Positions 24,013 through 34,150 of a stretch of 64,000 nt of DNA are shown here, in pieces (the first letter of the stretch is position 1; each line of letters opens with the position of its first letter). This DNA is from Endozoicomonas sp. ISHI1. Lineage in GTDB: Bacteria > Pseudomonadota > Gammaproteobacteria > Pseudomonadales > Endozoicomonadaceae. The notes under the pieces are model-generated. The model ran no database searches and had not been told where the DNA came from. It saw only the letters and a program-made list of their open reading frames with translations. The stretch is taken from the NCBI RefSeq assembly GCF_024606225.1, contig NZ_JAGRPU010000019.1:52463-116462 (forward strand), given 5' to 3'. The position numbers and the translations under genes are program-made.

Positions 24013-26244
24013 TTAATACTCCACTCGATAACTCAGTGTGTAAGCACGACCTTCTGCCTTATGAGCACTAATGCCATTGTAGGTGTCTCCTGCCCACTGG
24101 CTGTAGACCGTTTCGTAGTCTTCATTCAACAGGTTGGTAATCCCTGCTTTCAGAGTGCCCACTGGCATAGCGAAGGAAGCCAGCAGATCAAGGGTGGTAT
24201 AACCATCAACCTCATAACTTTTGATATTACCACCGGACACCTTCTTACCCTTGTCGTAATCGGCAAAGGTTGTCGACTGTAGACGTACATTCATATCTGC
24301 CTGATCGTAGGAGACAAAGGCCACATACTTTTCCGGGGATACGTCGGCTGCCTGCAGGTCGAGCCATTTCCCCACTTCTTCGTAGTAGCTGCGTCCTTCT
24401 GTAAAGGCATAGCTGCCACCGACACTCCAGTAATCATTGACGAAGTATTCCAAAGAGCCTTCAAAGCCGTAGACCTTTTTTTTCTGATCCAGCAAGTCCA
24501 CATTGTAATTTTCATTAAAGTCTATGGTTTTATCAGACTCGTTATAAAAGACAGAGGCATTGGCCAGCAGGTCATCAAAGCGTCCACGCCAGCCCAGCTC
24601 ATAGCTGTCAGTCTTGATGGCATCCAGATTCGCTTGTGATATATCGGTAGGATTCAACGGCAGAGGTAATATGGTCAGAGCGCTGTCAGGTGAAATAACA
24701 TCCCTCAGAATCCTTGAAGCATCCGGGACTTCAAAGCCCTGAGAATAGTTAGCGAACACTTCGTTGCTGTCATTCAGTCGATAAACCAGACCAACGTTAA
24801 ATAGAGTAGCGTCATACTTCCTGACGTCGCCCTCTAATACGGTTACATCCGCTCCGGGAGCATAAATAGGCAAAAGCCAGGTTTCTGCCAACGGGGTGTA
24901 GTCAGCGATATCCAGTTCAGCGCGCTCGTGACGAACACCGGCATTCATTGTCAGTTGTTCAGTGATATCCCAGGCGGTCTGCAGATATAACCCGAGAGTA
25001 GTGGCATCGACATCCGGACCGTATTCATAGGAAGATCCTGTGGGTTCAATGATCGTGCCGCCACTGTCAATGTACTTCTGTAGATCGTGCAATTGTCCCC
25101 TTTGCTCGCCTTTATCTACATCGTAATCAACCCCGTAGGAGATTCTGAACGTATCGGTCAGTTCTCTGTCCAGAAGCAGCTTCACACCATAAACCTCTGA
25201 GGTAGACGTCGACTGATTAAGAAAAGTAGTGCCGGGCAATATCGTGGAGCCAACTAATATATTCGGGTAGGGGAAGAACCTCGCATCACGCTCACGATAG
25301 TAGGTTTGCAACTGGAAATTATTGCCCAAAAAGTCAGCATCACTGTAGACCAGATCAATGGAATTTCTCTTGCTGTAAGGCTGATCTTCCAATTGTAACC
25401 CTTTAACTGGTGGGGGTGCGTCAGCAGCATCTCCGCTGATCAGAGAGGAAATGTCTGGCGCGTAATCAGAATCCATCTGATCATCAAAATATTGCAGTGT
25501 TGCCTCCAGACGCTGTTCCGCGTTGAAGTCATAACCCAGTTTCACCAGAACATCTTTAGTATCGGTATCGCTTCGGCTCACCTGAGATGGGTCAGGATTA
25601 ACGCGGTCACCGTCAGCATCAAAAATGCCATCACGGCTCTCGTAAGTACCACTGAACAGGTAATCAAAATCACCATTACTGCCACTGATACTCTGATTCA
25701 GGGTATAGCTGCTCAGCTCGTCACCGGAGACTTTGATGCCTGCTTCAGAAGCAAACTGAATGTCGTAATCGGCTGGCTTACGGGTGATCACGTTGATAAT
25801 ACCTCCGGTAGCACCACCGCCATAAATAGCGCTGGCACCGGAAATCACTTCAATGCGTTCAATGTTTTCAGGGCGGATCATGCTGAGCTGGCGGCTGATC
25901 TGACGGTTCTCGGTCTGAGCGATGCCATCAATCAAAACCAGAGCCTTACGACCACGGACGCTTTGCGTTCTGTCGGTCACCGTCTGAGTGCCGGGACCAA
26001 AGCCAGGTACCAGCTGTTCAAGGATATCAGCGAGTTTCTGACCGGGCACGCTCTGCCGGGCCAATGCTTCTCCGCTGATGATCTGAACGGTCCCGGAGAC
26101 GTCAGAAATGCTGGCTTCAGAGCGGGAAGCAGTAACAACAACTTCTTCCAGCCGGGTCACGGAATCGTCGGCTTCTGCGAAAGCACTCTGACTTCCCAAC
26201 GTCATGGTTATGGCGATAGCAAGAGGCGTTTTATTAGTCTTCAT
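24013..26244 (-). CDS. TonB-dependent ferric siderophore receptor, IutA-like
   Basis: 743 residues. Signal peptide 1-23, a TonB box-like LEEVVVTA (about 32-39), plug domain with RQSVPGQKLADILEQLVPGF, VRGRKALVLIDG and IYGGGATGGIINVITRK, then a 22-strand barrel ending in a C-terminal aromatic (YRVEY). The plug segments resemble IutA, the aerobactin receptor, and the gene lies downstream of fhuCDB-type genes in an aerobactin-type locus. It imports the ferric siderophore across the outer membrane. A Fur box sits before the start. Confidence 0.88.
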   Translation of the reverse strand: MKTNKTPLAIAITMTLGSQSAFAEADDSVTRLEEVVVTASRSEASISDVSGTVQIISGEALARQSVPGQKLADILEQLVPGFGPGTQTVTDRTQSVRGRKALVLIDGIAQTENRQISRQLSMIRPENIERIEVISGASAIYGGGATGGIINVITRKPADYDIQFASEAGIKVSGDELSSYTLNQSISGSNGDFDYLFSGTYESRDGIFDADGDRVNPDPSQVSRSDTDTKDVLVKLGYDFNAEQRLEATLQYFDDQMDSDYAPDISSLISGDAADAPPPVKGLQLEDQPYSKRNSIDLVYSDADFLGNNFQLQTYYRERDARFFPYPNILVGSTILPGTTFLNQSTSTSEVYGVKLLLDRELTDTFRISYGVDYDVDKGEQRGQLHDLQKYIDSGGTIIEPTGSSYEYGPDVDATTLGLYLQTAWDITEQLTMNAGVRHERAELDIADYTPLAETWLLPIYAPGADVTVLEGDVRKYDATLFNVGLVYRLNDSNEVFANYSQGFEVPDASRILRDVISPDSALTILPLPLNPTDISQANLDAIKTDSYELGWRGRFDDLLANASVFYNESDKTIDFNENYNVDLLDQKKKVYGFEGSLEYFVNDYWSVGGSYAFTEGRSYYEEVGKWLDLQAADVSPEKYVAFVSYDQADMNVRLQSTTFADYDKGKKVSGGNIKSYEVDGYTTLDLLASFAMPVGTLKAGITNLLNEDYETVYSQWAGDTYNGISAHKAEGRAYTLSYRVEY

Positions 26245-26263
26245 TATCTGGGGTTTCCCTGTT

Positions 26264-26286
26264 CTTGATTATCATTCTCATTAGAT
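26264..26286 (-). promoter_or_regulatory. Fur box upstream of siderophore receptor
   Basis: TTGATTATCATTCTCATTAG on the plus strand; on the minus strand AATGAGAATGATAAT matches the GATAATGATAATCATTATC consensus well. Located 20-42 bases before the receptor start. Predicts iron repression. Confidence 0.8.
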
Positions 26287-26341
26287 CCTTGTTATTGTTT
26301 TGAGCCCGCTTCCCGCAGGCTTCTGAATTTAAAAACGTTAT

Positions 26342-28351
26342 TTAACGACTTTGGACGTATTTGCCACTGAGCAGTAACAGGATGAAATAAACACCTCCGG
26401 CTCCTGAGACCAGAAGACCTGAAGGAATTTCAAAAGGAGCCATCAACGATCGTGACAGCCAGTCGCTGAGTACCAGCAGTAAGGCCCCCGTCATGGCGGT
26501 AGCAGGAATCAGATGTCTGTGGCTTGACATACCACTGACGCGGCATATGTGGGGCGCCATTAGCCCGATAAAAGAAATACCACCCACTGTTGCAACACTG
26601 GTTGCACTCAAAAGGGCAACCAGCAGCATCAGCAGATAGACTGAAGCCTTTACTCTGATGCCCAGCAGGGAAGGCCAGAAGGCGCCCAACTGAAGAATGT
26701 CGAGCTTTCGCCACATGAGCATAAACATGGGTATCAGGATTAATACACCAGAAGACAGCAGATAAACCAACTCACTGCTGGCTGCATAGGTACTGCCTGA
26801 AAGCCATACCAGCACCTCGCTGGACTGATTACTGCCGAGCACCATCACCACGCTGATCAGCGTTGCTGAAACCGCTGAAAGGCAGAGGCCAGCCAGAGCA
26901 AAAAGCTGGGGATTAAACCCGGTCATCCGACTGAGGGCCATTAAAAGAAGCAAGGCAAAACCGCTGCCAAACATCGATAGCATGAGCAAATCCAGACGCT
27001 CAAGGCCAGGCATCATTACAGAGCCTAAAACCACAAACAAAACGCCCGTGGTCGTCAGACCAGAAACATCGGGACTGGCCAGAGGGTTTCTCATCAGGCT
27101 CTGAAGAACCAGACCGGAGACAGCCAGCGCAGCTCCGGCAAAAGCTGCCGTTAAAACTCTGGGCCAACGTAGGTCGATCCAGGATTGGTCAAGGCCGCTG
27201 AACAGACTGAAGTAAAAAGCGACCAGCAGTATGGACAGCAGAACCCAGAGGGCTTTTGCCGGAGACGCGTTAAACAGAGCACGTATTCCTGTCTCACCGG
27301 GCGCTCTGGCCAAATTGCCGATCCTTTTACGCTGGCTCAACAGGAAAATCATGAAAGGTGCGCCGACAACCGTTGTCATGGCGCCGGCCGGGATACTGTA
27401 ATGCGCTTCGGACATCAGGAAAGGAATCATTCTGGCCAGCACATCTGCACCCAGTAGCAGTAATGCACCCGTCAAGCTGGCTGCCAGCAGACGTTGCCAT
27501 GCTGAGCGATAACCGAGACCACGGGCAATGTGCGGGGCAATCAGTCCGATAAAACTGATCATACCCACCTGACTGACGACACTGGCAGACAAAAGCAGAG
27601 CAATCACCAGCGACAGGCCAACGGTTCGTCTTACATTCACCCCCAGACTCTCAGCCTGATCTCTGCCCAACTCAATCAGATCCAGACGTCTGGCCAGCAA
27701 TGTGGCAAAGAGAATCATCAGGGTAAAGATCGGCCAACTGTTGTTGATGGCCTGATAGTCAAACTGGGCAAGATTCCCTGCACCCCAGGTGTACAAACCC
27801 TCCAGACGATTCTCAAAAAACATCAGAATACCGGCACTGAGAGCACCCAGTGACAGGGTAATAGCCATGCCAATCAGAACAAGGTTTACCGGTGAATCAC
27901 TGATAGCAGTGGCCAGCCTGAACACCAGTAAAGTGGTAAGCGCAGCACCCGCAAAGGCGACTACGACCGGGTACTGGTCGGTCAATTCAGGCAATAGAAC
28001 AGATCCCAGCACTATGGCGAGCATGGCCCCGGAGTTCACACCCAGTGTTGCCGGACTGGCAAAGGGATTTCTTGTCGCTCCCTGAATCAAAACACCCGCT
28101 GCCCCCAGTGCGGCACCGCATAACAATGCCATCAATGTTCTTGGCAGAAGGAGCCAGGTCACTATTTCAGAGGCCATAGTATGATCGGCGGGTTGCTGCA
28201 GGAACGGCAATCCATTCAATAAATTCAGATCAATGCCAGCAGGCCCCACTGTCAGGGAAACAGTGACCAGCAGGATGAGCAAGAACAATGTCACTGCCGT
28301 CTTTTTAACACCTTCATAATAACTGTTTACAGACTCCAGAATAAACATCAC
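26342..28351 (-). CDS. fhuB: FhuB-type double-length iron-siderophore permease
   Basis: 669 residues, two fused FecCD-type permease halves (about 1-335 and 345-669), each with the GAALGAAGVLIQGATRNPFA or GAALAVSGLVLQSLMRNPLA motif and a SFIGL[IM]APHI[AC]R motif that couples to the ATPase. Such fused permeases are typical of FhuB for hydroxamate siderophores including aerobactin. Start overlaps the FhuD-like gene by 4 bases. Confidence 0.9.
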   Translation of the reverse strand: MMFILESVNSYYEGVKKTAVTLFLLILLVTVSLTVGPAGIDLNLLNGLPFLQQPADHTMASEIVTWLLLPRTLMALLCGAALGAAGVLIQGATRNPFASPATLGVNSGAMLAIVLGSVLLPELTDQYPVVVAFAGAALTTLLVFRLATAISDSPVNLVLIGMAITLSLGALSAGILMFFENRLEGLYTWGAGNLAQFDYQAINNSWPIFTLMILFATLLARRLDLIELGRDQAESLGVNVRRTVGLSLVIALLLSASVVSQVGMISFIGLIAPHIARGLGYRSAWQRLLAASLTGALLLLGADVLARMIPFLMSEAHYSIPAGAMTTVVGAPFMIFLLSQRKRIGNLARAPGETGIRALFNASPAKALWVLLSILLVAFYFSLFSGLDQSWIDLRWPRVLTAAFAGAALAVSGLVLQSLMRNPLASPDVSGLTTTGVLFVVLGSVMMPGLERLDLLMLSMFGSGFALLLLMALSRMTGFNPQLFALAGLCLSAVSATLISVVMVLGSNQSSEVLVWLSGSTYAASSELVYLLSSGVLILIPMFMLMWRKLDILQLGAFWPSLLGIRVKASVYLLMLLVALLSATSVATVGGISFIGLMAPHICRVSGMSSHRHLIPATAMTGALLLVLSDWLSRSLMAPFEIPSGLLVSGAGGVYFILLLLSGKYVQSR

Positions 28352-29253
28352 ACCTCCGGAGCCAGGTGATGGGCAAAAGCGTTAGCCATTCGAGCAGCCG
28401 ACTCAGGACCACCATATGACCAGAGCGCGGGCAGATAATAGACCCGGCCCTCTTTCACCGCCGGAAGGGCATTCCAAACCGGTGATTGAGCCATGGTTGG
28501 CAAATGTTCAGGCTGACTTCCAATAATGATCAGGCTGGCATCACCCATAGTGGTCAGTTTGAGGAGGTCGACATGGGTGAAATCCCGCCCGGGCAATGAA
28601 GAGTGCCAGCTATTTTCCAGACCAATCCTGTTGACAATGGCACCCGCCAGAGATAAATCGCCATAGACCCGGAGTCCAAGCCCCATACCGACAAACTTAC
28701 CCACAACGACTTTCTGGCCAGTCAGCCCCGCTGCTTGAATGCTGCTGCGGGCCTGTTCCAGCTCTGACTCCATTTCCTTCAGTCTCCTTTCTGCCAGAGC
28801 CTCGCGCCCCAGAATATGGGCCACTGAACGAAAAATACCCTGCATTCTCAGAAAATAATCCACAGGATCTTCCTGGCTCGGATACTGAGAGTAAAGAACG
28901 GTAGGAGCAATGGTCTTAAGCTCTGAAACTATACGACTATGACGCCATTTGTAGCCAAGAATAAGATCCGGTTTGAGAGCCGCTATGGCTTCAAGACCCG
29001 GCTCAGCTCTCTGCCCGAGTTCGGTAACACTTTCCGGCATAACCGGGTCATCGGACTGCCACTCCCGATAACCCTTGATTGAAGTCACCCCTGCAGGTAC
29101 AACCCCCAGAGTGAGCAACATTTCAGCCTGGGTCCAGTTGAGTGCTGCAATCTTTTCAGGGAATTCAGGCAGATCGGGTTCGGTACTTGAAGCTATTGCT
29201 GTTACCGATATGAACAGCAGGAAACAGCAGATTTTTTTCAGTACTGCAAACAT
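28348..29253 (-). CDS. fhuD: FhuD-type periplasmic ferric-siderophore binding protein
   Basis: 301 residues with a signal peptide (about 1-21) and the class III binding-protein layout: GVTSIKGYREW, then GLEAIAALKPDLILGYKWRH, a long inter-lobe helix (about 145-185), and a C-terminal lobe ending in GPESAARMANAFAHH. It delivers ferric hydroxamate to the FhuB-type permease. Start abuts the ATPase stop (1-base overlap) and its stop overlaps fhuB, so the three are translationally coupled. Confidence 0.88.
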   Translation of the reverse strand: MFAVLKKICCFLLFISVTAIASSTEPDLPEFPEKIAALNWTQAEMLLTLGVVPAGVTSIKGYREWQSDDPVMPESVTELGQRAEPGLEAIAALKPDLILGYKWRHSRIVSELKTIAPTVLYSQYPSQEDPVDYFLRMQGIFRSVAHILGREALAERRLKEMESELEQARSSIQAAGLTGQKVVVGKFVGMGLGLRVYGDLSLAGAIVNRIGLENSWHSSLPGRDFTHVDLLKLTTMGDASLIIIGSQPEHLPTMAQSPVWNALPAVKEGRVYYLPALWSYGGPESAARMANAFAHHLAPEV

Positions 29254-30083
29254 CAGGCGACTTCCCTGCTGGATAAAAGTTGAATAGCTGCCTCAGCCTG
29301 ATGCTCACTTAAGGGCAAAAAGAGCGACTCTTTCCTACCCTCCAGTTGCACTTCTCGAGTCTCTACGCCAAATACATCCGAGATAATGCGCTTATCCAGT
29401 ACCCTTGAAGCAGCACCTTTTCTGATCACCTTCCCCTGATTCATCAGCACTATTTCGTCGCTGTACTGAAGGGCCTGATTGAGGTCGTGAAGTACCCAGA
29501 TAACAGTTGTCTGCTTTTCATTGTTCAGCTGTCGTACGATATCCAGCAGGCGCAATTGATGGGCGATATCAAGCCATGAGGTAGGCTCGTCTAATAATAA
29601 AATACCGGTTTCCTGGGCCAGCACCATGGCCAGCCAGACTCTTTGCATTTCACCACCGGAGAGATGATCAACCCGTTCTCCGGCATAATGATCCATACCG
29701 ACTCTGGAGAGTGCCGAAGTGACTGCCCTGTGATCCTCTCTTTTCAAACGCCCAAAAGGGCCTGCGTAGGGGTATCGGCCACAGGCCACCAGCTCCGTTA
29801 CCGACATCCCAAGGGGAACCGGTGAGTGCTGCGGCAACAGGGTCAGGCTTTTAGCCAGCTCTTTGCGGTTAAATGACTTCAGCGGTTGCCCGCCCATAAG
29901 AACCTGCCCTGCACTGGGCTCTATCAAACCGGAGAGCAATTTCAGCAGGGTACTCTTACCCGAGCCATTAGGTCCGAGAATGGCGGTAACTTTTCCTGGT
30001 GTGATAGCAAGATGGGTTGATGGCAGAACGGTTTTTGCCCCCACCCGCAGACATGCCTGATCAAGCGTAAGAATCTGCTCCAT
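29253..30083 (-). CDS. fhuC: FhuC-type ABC ATPase
   Basis: 276 residues: Walker A GPNGSGKST, Q-loop region LTLLPQHSP, signature LSGGEMQRV, Walker B ILLLDEPTSWLD and switch His in VLHDLNQAL. It powers import of ferric siderophore through the FhuB-type permease. First gene of the fhuCDB operon; a Fur box lies about 200 bases upstream. Confidence 0.92.
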   Translation of the reverse strand: MEQILTLDQACLRVGAKTVLPSTHLAITPGKVTAILGPNGSGKSTLLKLLSGLIEPSAGQVLMGGQPLKSFNRKELAKSLTLLPQHSPVPLGMSVTELVACGRYPYAGPFGRLKREDHRAVTSALSRVGMDHYAGERVDHLSGGEMQRVWLAMVLAQETGILLLDEPTSWLDIAHQLRLLDIVRQLNNEKQTTVIWVLHDLNQALQYSDEIVLMNQGKVIRKGAASRVLDKRIISDVFGVETREVQLEGRKESLFLPLSEHQAEAAIQLLSSREVA

Positions 30084-30276
30084 GGCCTCAATTTCTTTTT
30101 GATCTGTGGAAGTATCATTACTGCAATGTCAGACCCCGGCAGCAAGCTCCCGGAGTATCTGTTGAGCCTCAAAACACTTCATTCAATAATTATTTTTCAT
30201 GTTCAGACTGCCGGATGTTGTCCTGATCCAGTCACGCAGTGCTGATAGCCATTAGCTCAATTGATAGACAACGGTT

Positions 30277-30301
30277 GCGAATGATAATAGTTATTATTTA
30301 C
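30277..30301 (-). promoter_or_regulatory. Fur box upstream of fhuCDB
   Basis: GCGAATGATAATAGTTATTA then TTTAC: strong match to the Fur consensus as an AT-rich inverted repeat. It stands in the 228-base gap before fhuC on the minus strand. Confidence 0.8.
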
Positions 30302-30311
30302 ATCATCAAGC

Positions 30312-30698
30312 TTAAACGGTCGCTTGGTTGTATCGCTCAATCGCCCAGTCACGAGCCTGGCTAAAATCGAGACAGGACACCATGGGAAAAGGCATGGCCT
30401 TTTTCATGTTGTCACTGACCACCCTGTCACCCTCCTCTTCAGAAAGCACAATCCGGGCAATACCACAGCAAAACGCGCCCAGTTTTTTCCTGTTCTCTTT
30501 AAACCAGAGCCCCATCTGCCTCCGGGCTTCCGGCGAAAACTCACTGTTGGGTTTTGCCTGAATGATGAGACTGAATGACTGCTCTCTCAGCAGCAGCTCA
30601 GAAAGATCCAGTAGCCACTGACGAGCATCATCATCGCTGGCTGGGCGATTAAAACTGACTGTCACAATGGGCCAGCCCACCATTTGAATTGATTTCAT
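30312..30698 (-). CDS. small cytoplasmic protein of siderophore locus, unknown function
   Basis: 128 residues, no signal peptide or membrane helix. The pattern (VTVSFNRPASDDDARQWL, SLIIQAKPNSEFSPEARR, MKKAMPFPMVSCLDFSQARD) gives an alternating beta-alpha fold that looks like a STAS/SpoIIAA-type small domain, but this is only by eye. It follows the exporter gene by 12 bases and lies in the iron locus, so it is probably co-expressed under Fur. No known aerobactin gene matches it. Confidence 0.6.
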   Translation of the reverse strand: MKSIQMVGWPIVTVSFNRPASDDDARQWLLDLSELLLREQSFSLIIQAKPNSEFSPEARRQMGLWFKENRKKLGAFCCGIARIVLSEEEGDRVVSDNMKKAMPFPMVSCLDFSQARDWAIERYNQATV

Positions 30699-30710
30699 GT
30701 AAACATCTCT

Positions 30711-31958
30711 CTAGCAATTACGTCTCTTTGGAGACTCGACTAACAAAAACGAGATCATCAGCAGCAGAACAGCCAGAAAAATGCAGAAGACTTCTGCTAA
30801 CTGGATGCCCAGAGAACCTCCCAGTCCGGCCAGGATTGCTCCTAAGGTATATCCGAGGGTATGAATCATACTGAGGGTTCCCGTCAGAACCCCCTGCTGA
30901 TCTACCTGCTCTGATGCCAGTGTCGTGTAAGCAGGGGTTAGTAATGCAATCGAAGCAGCGCAGATGACCAGTCCGAATATCAGGCATATCAGGAGAGTGG
31001 CTGTGATCATCAGGAAACTACCGACCAGTAATAAAATGCTGCCGACTTTTAATGACAGAATCAGTCTGCCCTGAGCAAAGCGAGAAACCAGCAGATGGGT
31101 CACCACCGTCGAAAAAGCGGCCACCATCATCAGCATCGAAAGTACTCTTGATGCCGACACCCCGTCGAAAGAAAAACGCTCCTGTAAAATAGGACCTATG
31201 AGGTACTGCAGCAGACCGAAGAGCGTCGTCACAGAGCAGGCTACCAGCAAAACAGGCCAGAGTGATTTCAACATTTGCCTAAACTGCTTTTTCTCTTCGC
31301 TGTTCTTTTCCTGTTTAACTTCCAGAGGCTTGTCGGTGGTTAATATCGAGACCTGTATGAGTAAGGGGATAGCCAGAATCACCAATGCTAAAACAGGGAA
31401 CAGACTGCCCTGATCAATCAGCACTGCCGGAATCACAGGGCCTATGAAACGCCCGGCATTAATACTGGCTGTAATCCGACTCAGGCTACGCATTCTGTTG
31501 GAATCTTCGCTGTCGTCTATAACCCAGGCCTGAACCGCCGGGTACAAGCCCGAAACTAACAGACCATACAGAATTCTGGCCAAAAACATCAAACCGATGG
31601 CCAGCTCTTTGCCCAGTAGTCCTGAGCTCAGACCATGAAGCGCAAATGCCAGCAGTAAAAAGCTGGTCGCAAATCCAAAAAGCCCGGCCTGAACCACTTT
31701 CCTGCGACCAAAACGGTCACTTATTCTGCCCCAGACTGGCGAAGTAAAAATAAACAGACAGGTTCCCAGTGCCACCATTGCCGTCAGCAGGCCATAACCC
31801 AGCCCGGTTTCTTCAACAATAGCTGGCAGGCAAATCAATAACGTAGTCTGCCCGGCACCGAGCATAAATACCGGGCCAAACCGGCTGAATTCCTTAATTG
31901 AGTCTCCGGATTGATAAACCGGTTTTGCCATGAAAGGGCCAAGCTCATTTTGTTGCAT
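30711..31958 (-). CDS. MFS exporter, ShiF-like siderophore efflux
   Basis: 415 residues, 12 predicted membrane helices and the MFS loop motif SPVWGRISDRFGRRK between helices 2 and 3. It diverges from the iucA-type gene across a Fur box, the same position as shiF next to aerobactin genes, so siderophore export is the likely role. Alternative start at Met10 (31931). Followed closely by the small unknown gene. Confidence 0.8.
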   Translation of the reverse strand: MQQNELGPFMAKPVYQSGDSIKEFSRFGPVFMLGAGQTTLLICLPAIVEETGLGYGLLTAMVALGTCLFIFTSPVWGRISDRFGRRKVVQAGLFGFATSFLLLAFALHGLSSGLLGKELAIGLMFLARILYGLLVSGLYPAVQAWVIDDSEDSNRMRSLSRITASINAGRFIGPVIPAVLIDQGSLFPVLALVILAIPLLIQVSILTTDKPLEVKQEKNSEEKKQFRQMLKSLWPVLLVACSVTTLFGLLQYLIGPILQERFSFDGVSASRVLSMLMMVAAFSTVVTHLLVSRFAQGRLILSLKVGSILLLVGSFLMITATLLICLIFGLVICAASIALLTPAYTTLASEQVDQQGVLTGTLSMIHTLGYTLGAILAGLGGSLGIQLAEVFCIFLAVLLLMISFLLVESPKRRNC

Positions 31959-31985
31959 GTTTCATGTCTGTTGTTGTGACTTGTT

Positions 31986-32010
31986 GCAAATGATAACAAT
32001 TCTCATTTAC
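31986..32010. promoter_or_regulatory. Fur box between exporter and siderophore synthesis genes
   Basis: CAAATGATAACAATTCTCAT followed by TTACA. It lies in the divergent promoter region between the MFS gene (minus) and the iucABCD-type operon (plus), so it can control both. Confidence 0.82.
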
Positions 32011-32110
32011 AATTCAAGCACGATTGACCCGGACCTTGCATTAAATCTCTTGGTGTAAGGGGAATGAGGTCTTTCAAGTTATGAGTTGAATAATAAGATC
32101 ATTCTGGAGA

Positions 32111-34033
32111 ATGAAATCAGTGTCCACTCCGTTTCTTGAAACTACAACCATTAAAGCTGTAAACGACTCATCATATAACAGGTTCGAACATGAGCTTAGC
32201 CGCGATTACAATCGTCATGAGCTGGCCGAAAGTCTCAGTGCAGGCTGCTTTTTTAATGCTTTGCTCAGGGAATGGAAAGGCTGGTCATTAGAACCTGTTG
32301 ATAGCCACAGGAAATGGCTGACCGGTCAATCAATGAGTCTAAACTGGCAACCGCCTGTTGAAGCTGAAGCGGCTGTTTCAATCCCCTTGAACAACAGCAA
32401 CAACCGGCTTTTGATTTATATTAAATATTTATCAATCAGCGGTAGACACCAGTTCTGCAGGCCCATCGCCCTGGTTAACCAAAAAGACAATGCCATCACG
32501 GATTTATCCTTCATGGAAGGTGTTCAGTTAATCCTTAAAGAAAATGCATTATGGGCCAGTGAAGCCGAGCACAGGCAACTGTTTCTTAACCGTGTTAAAA
32601 ACAGCGTCGAGAATGTAGCGTCTGTTCTTGAATTGAGAAAAAACGAACTCGATCAACTATTTTCCGGCTGCATGGATTTTCAATCTTCAGAGCAAGCTCT
32701 TCTGGTGGGTCACTCCGTTCACCCCACTCCCAAAAGTCGGGATCAATTTACCGCCGAGGACTCGGAACGTTATATTCCTGAATACGGAAATAGTTTCCAG
32801 CTGCACTGGTTTTCTATTAATACCAATCTCCTGGAAGCGGACAGTGTTCACGAATATTCATTCCACGAACTGACTCGGCAACTGGCTTTTGAAGATCGGG
32901 AGTTCTCCGACGGTTTTCTCAGAGATATTCCCGAACATCAGACCCTGCTACCCGCTCACCCCTGGCAGGCTCAACAGTGGTTAAAGAATGCTTATATCCG
33001 GCAGTTGCTCAGTGAAGGCAAACTTATCGACCATGGCCTGCACGGCAGCCCGTGGCGCGCCACTTCTTCAGTACGTGCTATCCATGGGACCCACGCCACC
33101 TTCATGCTGAAGTATTCACTCAGTGTCAAACTGACCAATTCGATCCGTCACCTGCTTCCCAAGGAAGTGATTCGGGGTAAGGAAATCCATCAGGTGAAAT
33201 ACCAGACGCCTGTCGGTAGCGAATTGAAACACCTGTATCCGGATTTCGAAATCATCACCGAACCGGCACATGCCGCCATCAAGGGAGAAGACGGTCAGGT
33301 GCTGCCTGAAACCATGATGGTCCTCCGGGAAAACCCTTTCAACCGGGAAACCATCAACCAATCTACAGAGTTGCTGGCCAGCCTGACTCAGGACAACCCG
33401 GTGGGTGAACCCAGACTGATTAATCTGATCCGGGATTTGGCTGTGAAGGAAAAGGTCAAACCCGAAACGGTCGCACAGAAGTGGTTTGCAAAATACCTTG
33501 CCAAAGTGCTGGAGCCCCTGATCGTTAGTCAATCAGACTTTGGCCTGCTGCTGGGCGCTCATCAACAAAATCTGTTGATCAGTATGCCGAAGGGCTACCC
33601 GGAAACCGTCTATTTTCGGGACTGTCAGGGCACGGGGTATAGCCGTCTGGCCAGAGAACTCTTGCGAGAACACCTGCCTGTGGCTGATGAGGAAAAAGAG
33701 CACCACGTTAGTGAACAGCTTGGCAACCGCCTGTTCACCTACTACCTGCTGATTAATTCCACCTTTGGTGTCATCAGCGTACTGGGAGCCAGCAATATCC
33801 TTTCGGAGAAAGAGCTTCTGTCCTCCCTCTACCGATTCCTGGATAACCTTCGCAAGCAAGGTCGCCGGGACACCTGCTGCCTTGATTACATTCTGGATAG
33901 CAGAGAACTCTGGTCAAAAGGCAACTTTTACTGCACCTACTGCAACATTAACGAGAACACTTTGAAGAACCCTATGGATGTCTATCACTCCATGAGGAAC
34001 CCCTTGCAGGCATTCGGTGAGGTTGATCCCTGA
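32111..34033 (+). CDS. iucA: IucA/IucC-family siderophore synthetase (IucA-like)
   Basis: 640 residues. NIS synthetase motifs: GHSVHPTPKSRDQF (ATP/substrate region, about 200), LLPAHPWQAQQWL (about 280), TSSVRAIHGTHATFMLKYSL (about 318) and the C-terminal LLGAHQQNLLI. Such enzymes adenylate a citrate carboxyl and form an amide with N6-acetyl-N6-hydroxylysine. First gene of the iucABCD order. Start: ATG 32111 has GGAG only 2 bases upstream; GTG 32120 is a possible alternative with better spacing. Confidence 0.9.
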   Translation: MKSVSTPFLETTTIKAVNDSSYNRFEHELSRDYNRHELAESLSAGCFFNALLREWKGWSLEPVDSHRKWLTGQSMSLNWQPPVEAEAAVSIPLNNSNNRLLIYIKYLSISGRHQFCRPIALVNQKDNAITDLSFMEGVQLILKENALWASEAEHRQLFLNRVKNSVENVASVLELRKNELDQLFSGCMDFQSSEQALLVGHSVHPTPKSRDQFTAEDSERYIPEYGNSFQLHWFSINTNLLEADSVHEYSFHELTRQLAFEDREFSDGFLRDIPEHQTLLPAHPWQAQQWLKNAYIRQLLSEGKLIDHGLHGSPWRATSSVRAIHGTHATFMLKYSLSVKLTNSIRHLLPKEVIRGKEIHQVKYQTPVGSELKHLYPDFEIITEPAHAAIKGEDGQVLPETMMVLRENPFNRETINQSTELLASLTQDNPVGEPRLINLIRDLAVKEKVKPETVAQKWFAKYLAKVLEPLIVSQSDFGLLLGAHQQNLLISMPKGYPETVYFRDCQGTGYSRLARELLREHLPVADEEKEHHVSEQLGNRLFTYYLLINSTFGVISVLGASNILSEKELLSSLYRFLDNLRKQGRRDTCCLDYILDSRELWSKGNFYCTYCNINENTLKNPMDVYHSMRNPLQAFGEVDP

Positions 34034-34150
34034 TACACACTAATCATATTTCCGTGAAAAACATTTCGCGATGCCATTTTCACAGTTGAAGATGACGTTC
34101 CCTGTTTTTCTTCGTTCAAGGCTATTCAGACTCACTCTTATGGAAGAGCA

